Part shown: piece after piece, positions 7,753-17,334 of the stretch | How the letters are laid out: every line of letters starts with the position of its first letter | Position numbering within the stretch: the first letter of the stretch is position 1 | Source: Shewanella eurypsychrophilus | GTDB taxonomy: Bacteria > Pseudomonadota > Gammaproteobacteria > Enterobacterales > Shewanellaceae | Length of the DNA: 64,000 bases | Direction: 5' to 3' | NCBI RefSeq assembly: GCF_007004545.3 | Contig: NZ_CP045503.2 | Location: 1,024,501-1,088,500 of the forward strand | The notes under the pieces: generated by a model | The model's database searches: none | Told to the model about the DNA's origin: nothing | Seen by the model: the letters and a program-made list of their open reading frames with translations, nothing else | Made by a program: the position numbers and the translations under genes

Positions 7753-8931
7753 TCATTTCTGTTGCCAGTTCCAACTCGGTGTACTCAAGATATCTTGGCC
7801 TATGACTTCTGTTTGACCTAGCTGTTTGTCCAGTTCGATGAGATTGCAATGCTCGAACTCATTGAGCGCATTGATCAGCCTATTAGCATGAGAAACCACC
7901 CAAAGCTGACAGACTGAGGATGCCTTAGCGATTAAGCGAGATAGGGCGGGGAGCAGATCTGGATGCAAGCTGGTTTCTGGCTCGTTAAGTACCATCAATT
8001 CTGGTGGTCTTGGGGTGAGCAAAGCTGCGACTAGTAACAAATATCTTAGAGTACCATCGGACAGCTCTGCCGCCTTAAGAGGTCTAAGTAAACCTTGCTG
8101 ATAAAAGTTTAGGCTGAGCATGCCATTGGATTCATATTCTATATGGACATGGGCGCCGGGAAAGGCGTCACTGACGGCATGATCGAAACCGGCTTTATCA
8201 CCAATCTCGAAAATCGTCTGAATTGCCGAGGCCAGATCGCGACCATCATGGTGCAGCACTGGGGTTCGTGTGCCCAGTTGTGGTTTTCTGGCTGGAGCAT
8301 CAATGTCGCTTCTAAAATGATCGTAGAAACGCCAGGCTCGAATGCTGTCTCTTAATGTCAGTACTTCAGGGGAACGCTCTGGGTCGGCAAGCTCACTGAA
8401 GATGCTATCGCCATGCTGCATATGAAGATTCAGGGTCGTAAAACCCGCACGTTTATCTATTTCTGTGCGACTTTTGACGAGTGCGCCACGGCGCTCAACC
8501 AGCACTGAAGCCGGGCGGTATTTATTGCCCACCCAGATGGCTTCTCTTTTTATCTCAGGATCTAAACCAAACAAGGTGGTGGAGTCAGGCTTTGGCAAGC
8601 CCAATTCAATCAAGTAGCTAAATTCATCACTGGCAAAACCTAGCTTTAAGCGTTTAACCTGCTGACGGACTGTGGGTTCGATGGCCGTTTCGCCACTGAG
8701 CATCCCCTTAGTGATATTTTCTGGTCCGGCCCAGAAACAGGAGTCTAATCCTCCTTCCAATGCTAATGCATTGACCACACCTCCCTGGGCTGTTTGTGCC
8801 AACAATCGCAGCGCCTTGTAGAGGTTAGACTTACCGCTACCGTTAGCACCAGTGACTAAGTTGAGTTGCTCAAGGGGAACACGGATCTCACGTAGTGAAC
8901 GGTAATTTTGTATGGCTAAGGTGGTCAGCAT
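7753..8931 (-). CDS. SMC/RecF-like AAA ATPase (AAA_21, COG4637 type)
   Basis: A 392-residue ATPase with the ABC-type head fold: Walker A GANGSGKS at 28-35, an ABC-like signature LSDGTLRYLLLVAALLTP, Walker B LMVLNEPETSLHP and a switch histidine in VVSHANRL. There is no long coiled coil, and no nuclease or Toprim domain follows, so it is not a complete OLD nuclease. Members of this group are often annotated as predicted ATPases; some related ones act in phage defence, but nothing next to this gene (no partner nuclease or methylase) supports that here. It is a single gene on minus, with two repeat copies directly after its stop codon. Confidence 0.88.
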   Translation of the reverse strand: MLTTLAIQNYRSLREIRVPLEQLNLVTGANGSGKSNLYKALRLLAQTAQGGVVNALALEGGLDSCFWAGPENITKGMLSGETAIEPTVRQQVKRLKLGFASDEFSYLIELGLPKPDSTTLFGLDPEIKREAIWVGNKYRPASVLVERRGALVKSRTEIDKRAGFTTLNLHMQHGDSIFSELADPERSPEVLTLRDSIRAWRFYDHFRSDIDAPARKPQLGTRTPVLHHDGRDLASAIQTIFEIGDKAGFDHAVSDAFPGAHVHIEYESNGMLSLNFYQQGLLRPLKAAELSDGTLRYLLLVAALLTPRPPELMVLNEPETSLHPDLLPALSRLIAKASSVCQLWVVSHANRLINALNEFEHCNLIELDKQLGQTEVIGQDILSTPSWNWQQK

Positions 8932-9059
8932 CTTGATGTTATTTTCTCGGGGAGATTGCTTAATAGAATATTGACATTAAATCTTCTGTTCCGCCAGATT
9001 AGCCCTTTGTTAGATCCATTATTTATGCTGTGATTTTCAAGCTACTCATACAAATCTGC

Positions 9060-9866
9060 TTATCTCAGGGTTAAATAATCTAGGCTAATTACTGATCCGT
9101 TTAGTCGATACCTTGGAGTGGATATTAGCTCTTTACCTTCGCTTGTATCAGGTGTTAAGTCATAAGCCATGATGCCGATATTGTTATTCTTCTTATAATC
9201 GGGCTTGGCATGTTCGAAACCGTAGGAGGTTGCAGGACTGACGAAAAGTGGGATGGTTTTATCATTGGGTTTACGCTTTTTAACTGAAACTGACGCCTTA
9301 AAAAATGCATGCGCATGGCCACTCACCACGGCGAGTGTTTGTGGGTGTATAGCCTCTATAACGGCTAAATGATTTTCAATGCCTATCTCGGTAAACCATT
9401 TTGCTCCCAGATTCAGCACCGGGTGGTGGATCACCACTATGGACTGATGTTTTCTGGTGAACTGTCTTAAATGGCTGAGTGATTTGTTAGACACGCGACC
9501 AGCACCCAGTGCCATATGTTGCCGCGGTTTTTGACTCGAGTCTACAAAACAGAGGCTCACATCATCGTTTAGATGCAGGTGATCTTTTACTTGGATTCGA
9601 CTGCCACTGAAGGTAGATTTCATCATAGCTAAATCATCATGATTACCAGCAATGGCATAGATATCTGCGATTGAAGTGTGTGTCTCAATGATCTGCTTGA
9701 ACGCTCTATATAGCTCAACGCAAGGGCCACATACTAGGTCGCCTGTCAGCAAGAGTAGATCACCACCTCCCTTTGCTTCAATAAGCGTTAAAGCCCGAAT
9801 CAAGTTGGCCGCAGGAGCTGCATCATCCATCTGTAAGTGGCAATCACTCAGCTGATATATTTTCAT
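9060..9866 (-). CDS. calcineurin-like metallophosphoesterase (CpdA-like)
   Basis: Binuclear metal phosphoesterase of 268 residues with all five family blocks in order: DCHLQ near the N-terminus, GDLVCGP, GNHDD, VIHHPV and SGHAHAFF. The layout is that of class III cyclic-nucleotide phosphodiesterases such as CpdA, although residue blocks outside the metal site differ and the substrate is not certain. It starts 8 bp after the stop codon of the upstream M19 dipeptidase gene on the same strand, so the two are probably co-transcribed, which hints at a role in turning over a peptide- or nucleotide-like metabolite rather than cAMP. Confidence 0.85.
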   Translation of the reverse strand: MKIYQLSDCHLQMDDAAPAANLIRALTLIEAKGGGDLLLLTGDLVCGPCVELYRAFKQIIETHTSIADIYAIAGNHDDLAMMKSTFSGSRIQVKDHLHLNDDVSLCFVDSSQKPRQHMALGAGRVSNKSLSHLRQFTRKHQSIVVIHHPVLNLGAKWFTEIGIENHLAVIEAIHPQTLAVVSGHAHAFFKASVSVKKRKPNDKTIPLFVSPATSYGFEHAKPDYKKNNNIGIMAYDLTPDTSEGKELISTPRYRLNGSVISLDYLTLR

Positions 9867-9874
9867 TATTTCCT

Positions 9875-11041
9875 TTAGCCCAAGACATCTTTCAATACTC
9901 TTTGCCAGTTACCGCCCATAATCTTGTCTCTATCACTGCCGCTAAATCCAGCTTTTGCTAAGGCCAAATCGATACGTTCCATACGGTGAATATGGTTGAG
10001 CTCAGGGATCACCACATGGACGGGTTCTATGTCGTAGCCAAGGACATTTTTAGCTCGTAAGCTGTGCCACCAATCGAGATATTGCTTTACGCCTTCGGCA
10101 TTATTGTTATTGAGTTTTAGTAGGTTTTTCTGGCCACGCAGGGGATAGTCATTGGCGATGGCAATACTATCAATTCCGCCTACATTAGCCACATGTTTGA
10201 GGTGAGCAATATAGTGCTCTGTGGTTGGTATAGCGTCGTTAGTGAGCCAGAAACTCATCATAAACACGCCAAACAGGCCACCAGTGTCAGCAATAGCCTT
10301 AATGACATTATCCGGTGAGCAGCGTGCATGGTTTACGATGGCGCGCACGGCACCATGACTCTGAACTATGGGGGCATTTGATGCTTTGGCAGTATCGAGA
10401 GCCGATTGCGGGCTGGAGTGGCTTACATCGATGAGAATACCTTTGTCATTGAGCTTGGCTATTAGCTGTTTGCCGGCTTTAGTGAGTGGTTTATTGAGCC
10501 CTTGACTCTGTTCATGAATAAGCGCGTTATCTAAGGCACCGCCGCTAAACTTGTTGCCATAGTGATGGGTGAGTTGCAGCGAGCGAAGCCCTTTCTCATA
10601 AAACTCATCGACTTGGTGTAGGTCTGTTGAGATGCTCTCCTCGACACAATCCGCACCTTGGATTTGGAAAAATACCGCCGTTTTACCTGTGTCATGGGCA
10701 TGTTGAATATCGGCACCGCTATGTCCTAAAATAAGCTTGTCAGGATTATCATTCACTCGTGTGAGCGCTTCGCTAATGCTCTTGATACACGCCTTATAAG
10801 TGCGCTTATAGTTGGTGGTGCCGTCGGGCTGTTTTATCGCTTCAATATCTGAGATATCACACAGGTAGGCATTGATTTTTGAAGCGTTAAGGTCGCTTAA
10901 ATCATCGGGAAGAAAGCATAAACCATCGACATAAAGGCGCTTAGTCTCAGCTGCCAAGGCTGAAAAACTGCCTAGTTGACTCAGTACACTGCCCGCCGCT
11001 ATGGCTTTAAGTAATTGGCGTCGATCAATCGCTAGTTTCAT
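9875..11041 (-). CDS. membrane dipeptidase, peptidase family M19, Tat signal
   Basis: Zinc dipeptidase of the renal dipeptidase family, predicted to be exported. The frame opens at 11074, but ATG at 11041 is preferred: AGGA lies 5 nt upstream and the product then starts MKLAIDRRQLLKAIAAG, a twin-arginine-like signal ending near FSALA. Family motifs visible are LTHHYGN, DVSHSS and SHGAVRAI; a late IANDYPL replaces the more usual D-x-D-G region. Length 388. It is the first gene of an apparent operon with the phosphoesterase and is divergent from the TAXI transporter genes, so periplasmic peptide breakdown and uptake may be linked; that is inference. Confidence 0.9.
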   Translation of the reverse strand: MKLAIDRRQLLKAIAAGSVLSQLGSFSALAAETKRLYVDGLCFLPDDLSDLNASKINAYLCDISDIEAIKQPDGTTNYKRTYKACIKSISEALTRVNDNPDKLILGHSGADIQHAHDTGKTAVFFQIQGADCVEESISTDLHQVDEFYEKGLRSLQLTHHYGNKFSGGALDNALIHEQSQGLNKPLTKAGKQLIAKLNDKGILIDVSHSSPQSALDTAKASNAPIVQSHGAVRAIVNHARCSPDNVIKAIADTGGLFGVFMMSFWLTNDAIPTTEHYIAHLKHVANVGGIDSIAIANDYPLRGQKNLLKLNNNNAEGVKQYLDWWHSLRAKNVLGYDIEPVHVVIPELNHIHRMERIDLALAKAGFSGSDRDKIMGGNWQRVLKDVLG

Positions 11042-11259
11042 ATTCATCCTGAGGCACGCTGTGAATACGTGCATTTATTATTCTTATAACTGGTCATACT
11101 AACCCATAGCCTTAGACTATTCGAGATCTTGACTTTAACTCGGCCTTAAGTGACTATCGTTGCCGAATTGAAGTAAAACTACTAATAATTAAAAGGTTTT
11201 TGGCTAAGGCTAATAACCGACTAAGCAACAAATGTATCAAATGAATCAAGGGGAAGGCT

Positions 11260-12186
11260 ATGTTTTATCGTGCACTTACACTCGCTTTACTGCTCATTTT
11301 ACCTGCGGCAGTTAATGCAGAGAATTATTCTATCGGAACAGGCGGTCAAAGTGGGATCTATTATCCTTTCGGTGGAGCATTAGCGAAAGTCTGGTCTGAT
11401 AAGGTGCCAGATGTAAACGTGAAGGCAGAAGTGACAGCGGCTTCCGTCGAGAACACCATTAAGGTGGTTCGCGGTGACATGATTGCCGGTATTGCCATGG
11501 GCAATGTCGTTTTAGATGCCTATAAAGGCGAAGGCAAGTTCCGCAGCGAAATGCCGGTTAAGACCTTATTTGCACTATATCCAAATCTGGTACATGCCAT
11601 TTCACTCGAAAAATCGGGCATTACTTCGCTTAGCCAGCTTAAAGGCAAGCGTATCTCTTTAGGTGCGCCCGCCAGTGGTACAGCGGTAACGGCGGCTGCG
11701 CTACTTGCGTCAATCGGTATCGATGTGAAGAAAGATATCAATGCTGTGTATCTTAACTATGCGGAAACCACCAATGCATTGGCTAATGGCCAGATCGATG
11801 CTGGTTTTATCGTAGGTGGTCAAGGTGTGGGGGCGGTAACTCAGGTGGCATTGACTCATAAGGTTAATCTTATTCCAGTATCTGAAGCTGAAAGCAGTGT
11901 GTTTATCAAGCAACACCCTGCTTACAGCAACTACACGATTCCGGCTGACGTTTACAACAATGTTGCTGCGGTTTCTACCTTGAGTGTGTGGAACGTGTTG
12001 GTCGTTAGTGCCAAAATGAGTGACGAAATGGCCTATAACCTGACAAAAGCAGCCTTCGAAAATATGGGTGAAGTGCGTAAGGTGGTTAAGGTTGCAGAAG
12101 CAACGACGCCTGAAAATGCTAATCGCTTAGCGGGTGTGCCACTGCATGCGGGTGCGCAAAAGTATCTGGACTCGTTAGCTAAGTAA
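11260..12186 (+). CDS. TAXI-family TRAP transporter solute-binding protein
   Basis: Periplasmic substrate-binding subunit of a TRAP transporter. A signal peptide (1-20, ending VNA) precedes the family hallmark SIGTGGQSGIYYPFGGALAK, followed by the usual two-lobe pattern and NGQIDAGFIVGGQG. Length 308 is typical of the TAXI group. The start ATG 11260 has GGGGAAGG ahead of it. It is followed by a strong hairpin at 12224-12255 and then the fused permease gene, a common arrangement in which the binding protein is made in excess. The substrate is unknown; glutamate/glutamine or other organic acids have been reported for the group. Confidence 0.93.
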   Translation: MFYRALTLALLLILPAAVNAENYSIGTGGQSGIYYPFGGALAKVWSDKVPDVNVKAEVTAASVENTIKVVRGDMIAGIAMGNVVLDAYKGEGKFRSEMPVKTLFALYPNLVHAISLEKSGITSLSQLKGKRISLGAPASGTAVTAAALLASIGIDVKKDINAVYLNYAETTNALANGQIDAGFIVGGQGVGAVTQVALTHKVNLIPVSEAESSVFIKQHPAYSNYTIPADVYNNVAAVSTLSVWNVLVVSAKMSDEMAYNLTKAAFENMGEVRKVVKVAEATTPENANRLAGVPLHAGAQKYLDSLAK

Positions 12187-12223
12187 TACAGATTTAACCA
12201 TCTAGTATAAACAGCAAAAATAG

Positions 12224-12255
12224 ATACAAAGGCAGCTTATAGGCTGCCTTTGTAT
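12224..12255 (+). terminator. hairpin between TRAP binding protein and permease
   Basis: A 13-bp perfect stem, ATACAAAGGCAGC (12224-12236) with GCTGCCTTTGTAT (12243-12255), has a 6-nt loop and is followed by TTAATTCCTTTT. It probably stops part of the transcription, giving more binding protein than permease, and may protect the 3' end of the first message. Confidence 0.75.
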
Positions 12256-12347
12256 TTAATTCCTTTTACTTTCTGTTAATGCTACTGGCTTTTACTCAAT
12301 TTGTGGTGAGAGAAGCCGATGCGGCATTGACCTATTAAGGAGATGAT

Positions 12348-14312
12348 ATGACCCAAACTAATAATACAAACTTAGGTCATGATGAACCTGTACTCGAAGA
12401 TGCTGGAGCTATTCATAGCTCTATAGCCCAAGATGCACCTTTACCCTATGAGTCAATATTTAAGGTATTTGGCTACATTATTCTCGTTATTGCCGTAGCC
12501 CTGTCAGCTTTTCAAATCTGGCAAGGTATCACCTCTACAATTTCGGCCACTTACTTTAGACCTGTGCACCTGTGTTGGGTGCTGGTGTTGATTTTTTTGC
12601 ATTACCCGCTAATTAAGAATCGCTATAGTAAACTCTACCTTCCCGGTAGAGTATTTGATCTAGCGCTCTGTGGACTGGCCTTGTTCGCCGCTTACCGCAT
12701 GAGCATTTTTGATTACAATGATATCGATCACCTGCTTTATGGTTTAGGCATGCAAGATCTCGTTGCCGGTTGTGCGCTGGTTACACTCTTGTTAGAAGGC
12801 TGTCGCAGAACCGTTGGTTGGGTGATGGTGCTTATTGCTGCACTCTTTCTGGGCTATAGCGCCTTTGGCGATATGTTGCCAAGTGCTATTGCCACGAAAT
12901 CATACTCGTTACAGGAGTTGATCCAGTTTCAAATTTATTCGGCTAATGGGATTTTTGGCTCAGCCTTAGGTATTGCGGCGACCACAGTATTTATTTTTGT
13001 GCTTTTTGGCGCATTTTTAGAGGTCACTGGTGCGGGGAAATTCTTTATCGATTTAGCTTTCTCTATCGCAGGGAAATATCGTGGAGGCCCAGCCAAAGCG
13101 GCGGTGCTCGCCTCAGCTGGACTCGGATCCATTTCAGGTTCGGCTATTGCCAATACAGTGACGACCGGGTCTGTCACTATCCCCATGATGAAGAAGCTAG
13201 GTTATAAACCTGAGCAGGCAGCAGGTATCGAAGCTGCTGCCTCGACTGGTGGGCAGATCATGCCACCTATTATGGGAGCGGGCGCCTTTGTGATGGCGCA
13301 GTTTACCGGTGTACCCTATAGCGAGATCATGCTGGCATCGATCGCTCCAGCCATTCTCTATTTCTTCTGTACCTTACTCTATGTGCACTTGATGGCGTGT
13401 AAGCTTAACCTGCAAGCAGTGAGTCGCACCGAGGCGGTAATTTCGGTAATGAAGCATGGTGCCCATCATCTTATTCCACTGGGCTTGATCACCGCACTGC
13501 TTATGATGGCCTATTCACCATTGTTGGTCGGTGTTGCCGGTTGTGCCGCGATCCTGGTGACGGCAGCTCTGCGTAAACATAGCCGTATTGGACTGACTAA
13601 GTTTATCTCTGGGATGAAGAATGGTGCCTTGATGGCGTTGCCTATTTCGGCAGCTTGTGGCGCTGCGGGGATCATCGTTGGCGTCGTCGGTCAGACGGGT
13701 ATTGGCTTGCAGTTTACGCAATTTGTGATGGAGTTTTCTGGTGGCTACATGTTAGTGGCGCTGGGGCTTATCAGTATTGTCGCTCTGATACTGGGTATGG
13801 GGCTGCCTGTTACTGCTGCTTATATCGTGTTAGCTGTGATGGCTGTGCCCATGTTGGGTGACTTTGGTCTACCGCTGCTAACAGCGCATCTAATCATATT
13901 TTGGTTATCACAAACCTCTAATGTGACGCCACCTATTGCCCTCGCTGCTTTTGCTGCTGCAGGTGTTGCGAATGCCAACCCGATGAAATCTTCGGTTGAA
14001 GCATTCAAGCTAGCGGGTGGCCTGTTTATTATCCCTATCATGATGGCCTATACCGATCTGATTAATCCTGAAGCAAGTGTGTTGCAATTCTCTTTTGCTA
14101 TCGCACAAACTGCCGGGATCATCGTGGCATTAGCGATATCAATTGAAGGCTACTTGTTGAGAACCTTGACTAAAGCCGAACGTATCATTGCTCTGCTGAG
14201 CGCTCCGATGATTCTGTTTAATCCATTCGGTGCAGGGTTTGTGGGAATCTTGGTTATTTTAGCTTTAATTGCAATGCAGTGGAAAACACGCGATGTGGTT
14301 GGATTAAAATAA
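12348..14312 (+). CDS. TRAP transporter permease, fused 4TM/12TM (DctQ-DctM fusion)
   Basis: Inner-membrane protein of 654 residues combining the small Q and large M subunits of a TRAP transporter. A polar N-terminus (1-40) is followed by many membrane helices; the M-type core carries GSISGSAIANTVTTGSVTIPMM, ASTGGQIMPPIMGAGAF and GMGLPVTAAYIVLAV. It uses an ion gradient with the TAXI binding protein encoded 160 bp upstream. The start ATG 12348 is behind AAGGAGATGAT. The fused form is usual for TAXI systems. A strong terminator at 14386-14415 closes the unit. Confidence 0.94.
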   Translation: MTQTNNTNLGHDEPVLEDAGAIHSSIAQDAPLPYESIFKVFGYIILVIAVALSAFQIWQGITSTISATYFRPVHLCWVLVLIFLHYPLIKNRYSKLYLPGRVFDLALCGLALFAAYRMSIFDYNDIDHLLYGLGMQDLVAGCALVTLLLEGCRRTVGWVMVLIAALFLGYSAFGDMLPSAIATKSYSLQELIQFQIYSANGIFGSALGIAATTVFIFVLFGAFLEVTGAGKFFIDLAFSIAGKYRGGPAKAAVLASAGLGSISGSAIANTVTTGSVTIPMMKKLGYKPEQAAGIEAAASTGGQIMPPIMGAGAFVMAQFTGVPYSEIMLASIAPAILYFFCTLLYVHLMACKLNLQAVSRTEAVISVMKHGAHHLIPLGLITALLMMAYSPLLVGVAGCAAILVTAALRKHSRIGLTKFISGMKNGALMALPISAACGAAGIIVGVVGQTGIGLQFTQFVMEFSGGYMLVALGLISIVALILGMGLPVTAAYIVLAVMAVPMLGDFGLPLLTAHLIIFWLSQTSNVTPPIALAAFAAAGVANANPMKSSVEAFKLAGGLFIIPIMMAYTDLINPEASVLQFSFAIAQTAGIIVALAISIEGYLLRTLTKAERIIALLSAPMILFNPFGAGFVGILVILALIAMQWKTRDVVGLK

Positions 14313-14385
14313 CGTTTCGCCTATCTGTTAGGCGTTGCTGCTGTTATAGCTACGATTAAAGTGTTCTCACTTTTTCAATGTCATT

Positions 14386-14415
14386 AGGCCTTCTATCATT
14401 GATAGAAGGCCTTTT
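14386..14415 (+). terminator. terminator after the TRAP operon
   Basis: A 12-bp perfect stem, AGGCCTTCTATC (14386-14397) with GATAGAAGGCCT (14401-14412), has an ATT loop and is followed by TTTAG. Confidence 0.85.
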
Positions 14416-14582
14416 AGTTGTAGCTCGTTAATTGGTCGATCATTAATAGCTAAAAAATGCTTTGTTAATGAGTGAGCTAATTAACAAATTAATTTTGAAA
14501 GTGTGTACTTGATTAGCCTCTTTTTCTCTGGCTATCTAACTCTATAATTACTGTTAGCAAGAATAATTAACTGGAATGAATC

Positions 14583-14873
14583 ATGAGTGTATTAACCATC
14601 GTTGCCCGTATCGAAACCAACAAAGATCATGTTGAGTTAGTGAAATCAGAGCTACTTAAACTGATAGCGCCAACTCGGAAAGAGCAGGGCTGCTTGCAGT
14701 ACGATCTGCATCAAGATAATCAACGACCTGAAGTGTTTGTATTTTATGAGCGATGGGAGAGTAAAGCCTTGTTAGAGACTCATTTAGCAAGTGCACACAT
14801 TACTGCATATCTTAAGGCAACAGCTGGTGCGGTAGAGAGTTTTGTCATCAGCGAAATGACAAAGCTAGCTTAA
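14583..14873 (+). CDS. ABM-domain protein, putative quinol monooxygenase (YgiN-like)
   Basis: A 96-residue single-domain protein of the antibiotic biosynthesis monooxygenase family: LTIVARIETNKDHVELVKSE, then TRKEQGCLQYDLHQDN and FVFYERWESKALLETHLAS, which are the classic strand-helix blocks. E. coli YgiN of this fold acts on quinols; many relatives have no known substrate. The ferredoxin-like dimer is expected in the cytoplasm. It stands alone between the TRAP operon and a BCCT transporter gene, and a hairpin plus a partial structured repeat follow the stop codon. Confidence 0.88.
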   Translation: MSVLTIVARIETNKDHVELVKSELLKLIAPTRKEQGCLQYDLHQDNQRPEVFVFYERWESKALLETHLASAHITAYLKATAGAVESFVISEMTKLA

Positions 14874-14887
14874 GCTTCAAATGAAGC
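14874..14887. repeat. hairpin immediately after the ABM gene
   Basis: GCTTCAAATGAAGC begins at the base after the stop codon. It resembles the hairpins at 6658 and near 61600. Confidence 0.5.
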
Positions 14888-14932
14888 TCGAGTACATTTT
14901 CTGATTTAGCTTCTGGCAGAGTTGGATTGGAA

Positions 14933-15006
14933 AGTGTGTTTGAAGGTCGTATCTTCATCGTTATCTAGCGCTTCCCAGCGGTTGCTGTCGAAGCTGCATC
15001 TACACT
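14933..15006 (-). repeat. structured dispersed repeat, copy D (partial)
   Basis: Shares GTGTGTTTGAAGGTCG and the hairpin CGCT-TCCC-AGCG (14969-14980) with copies A, E and J, then skips directly to the GAAGCTGCATCTACACT end, so the central hairpins are missing. Nothing else was recognised in 14874-15256 apart from leader sequence of the next gene. Confidence 0.75.
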
Positions 15007-15256
15007 CCTTGATCTATACGAAAATTTAACCTTATTAGCTCCGAGCCTTTTATCTCTCCTTTATCTCGATTCACATCAAAATCCGCTACCGCATTTTATG
15101 GTAGAATCGCAAACTTGGGATTGAGCATATAGCCATGATTCTCCCTATTTAGGGGGGTACCACGTTGCTTAGATGGTATGGCTAGCTAATCAAGTATTAA
15201 GCCGAAATGGAGTGGTCTTTATATTCGTGAAACCGGATATGCGAACATCATAATTT

Positions 15257-16867
15257 ATGAGTTTTAAATCAAATAAATACAGCATTGAATCAACAGATTA
15301 TCAAATCGGGCAAGATAATGTCAATAAGTTCGGCATGGATGTCCACAACACAGTTTTTACTGTCTCAGTCGGCCTATCTATTCTATTTATCGTTGCGTTA
15401 CTAGCACTCTCGCCAGCAGACGCCAAAGCAGCCATTGACTCAGTTAAGGGAGCCGTTCTATCTAATTTTGATTTCCTCTTTATGTGGGGAGCAAATTTAA
15501 TGCTTATTTTAGCCGTCGCTATTGTGTTTTCACCTCTAGGTAAAATTCGTTTAGGCGGTGATAGCGCAACTGCTGACTATTCCATGTTGTCATGGATTTC
15601 TATGCTATTTGCAGCTGGAATGGGGATAGGGTTAATCTTTTGGGGGGTGGCGGAGCCTACTGCTTTCTATACTAACTGGTTTGGTACTCCTTTAAGTGTT
15701 GAGCCTTTCACACCAGAAGGCCGTGAACTGGCATTAGGAGCAACAGCCTTTCACTGGGGAATACATGCGTGGGCAATTTATGGCATGACAGCACTTTGTC
15801 TGGCCTATTTTGTATACAATAAAGGGCTACCTTTATCAATGCGCTCTGTGTTCTACCCATTATTAGGCGATAAAGTCTGGGGGAAAACAGGTGATGCAAT
15901 TGATATATTAACGGTTCTGGTGACCTTGTTTGGCTTAGCCACTTCGCTTGGCTTAGGAGGGACACAAGCAGCCAGTGGTATTAGCCATGTTTTTGGCCTT
16001 GAAAATGATATTTTTCTCCAGCAGTTCATTATCGTTCTAATTATGGGCTTAGCTATTTTTTCTGTACTGCGCGGTATGGACGGAGGCGTTAAGTTTTTAA
16101 GTAATCTAAACATGATTATAGCCTTTGTATTTCTTGGCTTCATTGCTGTTTTGAATTTCACAACAGTGCTTGATTCATTGGCAACTGCGATTTCTGGCTA
16201 TGTGAAAAACATTATTCCCTTAAGCCAAACTTCAGGTCGTGACGATACAACCTGGCTACATGGTTGGACCGTATTCTATTGGGCTTGGTGGGTAGCATAT
16301 GCGCCATTTTTCGGTATGTTTGTGGCCCGCATTTCTAAAGGACGTACAATTCGAGAGTTTCTTCTATGTGTATTGTTAATACCTACAGTGGTAACCACTG
16401 CCTGGATGTCGATCTTTGGCGGTATTGCTATCGAACAGGTGGTTGATAAAGTTGGTCAGCTGGGTATTGATCAAGGAATTACTGATGTATCTTTAAGTTT
16501 ATTTTATATGTTAGATGCTTATCCGCTCGGAAATATCCTATCGGTTATCGCTATAGCACTGATTATTGTTTTCTTTGTTACTACTTTAGACTCAGGTTCA
16601 ATCGTCATTGATGGCATGACAGCGGGTGGTAAGTTAGAAGTACCAGAGCGACAGAAAGTTGTTTGGGTCGTTATCTCTGGTGCTATCGCTATGGTGATGC
16701 TGTGGATTGGCGGCACTCAGTCAATTCAAGCCTTACAATCAATTACTATCATTGCCGCACTACCTTTTACTATTATTTTGCTATTAGGATGCGTTAGCTT
16801 GATTAAAGGTTTACTCACTGAAGTAGGGCAAACAAAGATAACCGATAAAGTAAATAAAGCTGGTTAG
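15257..16867 (+). CDS. BCCT-family betaine/carnitine/choline transporter
   Basis: Secondary transporter with 12 predicted helices, 536 residues. The family signature around helix 8, WAWWVAYAPFFGMFVARISK followed by GRTIREF, is intact, as are GMGIGLIFWGVAEPT and the LDSGSIVIDGM segment. Such proteins import quaternary ammonium compounds with Na+ or H+ and are used for osmotic protection or as carbon source uptake. No choline-oxidation genes are adjacent, so an osmoprotective role is more likely, but this is inference. The start ATG 15257 lacks a strong ribosome site. Confidence 0.92.
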   Translation: MSFKSNKYSIESTDYQIGQDNVNKFGMDVHNTVFTVSVGLSILFIVALLALSPADAKAAIDSVKGAVLSNFDFLFMWGANLMLILAVAIVFSPLGKIRLGGDSATADYSMLSWISMLFAAGMGIGLIFWGVAEPTAFYTNWFGTPLSVEPFTPEGRELALGATAFHWGIHAWAIYGMTALCLAYFVYNKGLPLSMRSVFYPLLGDKVWGKTGDAIDILTVLVTLFGLATSLGLGGTQAASGISHVFGLENDIFLQQFIIVLIMGLAIFSVLRGMDGGVKFLSNLNMIIAFVFLGFIAVLNFTTVLDSLATAISGYVKNIIPLSQTSGRDDTTWLHGWTVFYWAWWVAYAPFFGMFVARISKGRTIREFLLCVLLIPTVVTTAWMSIFGGIAIEQVVDKVGQLGIDQGITDVSLSLFYMLDAYPLGNILSVIAIALIIVFFVTTLDSGSIVIDGMTAGGKLEVPERQKVVWVVISGAIAMVMLWIGGTQSIQALQSITIIAALPFTIILLLGCVSLIKGLLTEVGQTKITDKVNKAG

Positions 16868-16912
16868 TATCGGCTGGAAATTTATCTGAATTGGCCATAT
16901 GGACTATGCAGC

Positions 16913-16946
16913 GACATCTGATGAAAATGGATTTACATCAGATGTC
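16913..16946. repeat. long hairpin after the BCCT gene
   Basis: ACATCTGATG pairs perfectly with CATCAGATGT around a 12-nt loop (AAAATGGATTTA) containing GGA. It lies about 45 bp after the BCCT stop codon and could act as its terminator or belong to the repeat family. Confidence 0.55.
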
Positions 16947-17021
16947 ATGCAGCAGAAGTTCGCAGCCACTCGCTAGACTGAGTTTACATCTATTTATCAT
17001 CTAACTGAGTGGATGCTGGGC

Positions 17022-17194
17022 TGTTTGTTTGAAGGTCGTCCCTTCAATGTAACCTACCGCCTGTCCGGCGAGGATTGTGCAGATGCTACTGCGAAACGCC
17101 GCAAGCACCTCCATGTGGGCTCTACCAAAACATCCCTGTTTTGGAAGCTCGCAGCCGCATCTACACTTGATTATTTATCTCTTCGATTTGGGCT
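17022..17194 (-). repeat. structured dispersed repeat, copy E
   Basis: Copy downstream of the BCCT gene. Plus-strand hairpins: TTGAAGG/CCTTCAA (17029-17046 region), CGCC-TGTCC-GGCG (17058-17070), CAC-CTCCAT-GTG (17106-17117) and CCAAAACA-TCCC-TGTTTTGG (17125-17144). The enclosing stem TCGCAG/CTGCGA and outer stem are intact; it ends in ATCTCTTCGATT, the inverse of the AATCGAAGAGAT end. Confidence 0.85.
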
Positions 17195-17334
17195 TGTTAG
17201 TTACCTGATTCTGAAATGACCCTTAATCAGCTAGAGAAAAAGCTTACAGCATTTATAGAGTTATAAATTTGACTAATATTTTTTAATGTTTGTACTATAT
17301 GATTGGATGCCTATACCCATAATGGTCACTTTAA

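Noticed and set aside
7753..8931. Anti-phage defence system based on the SMC-like ATPase
   Set aside because: No nuclease, toxin or methylase partner is adjacent, neighbours are housekeeping genes, and this ATPase group is common outside defence islands.
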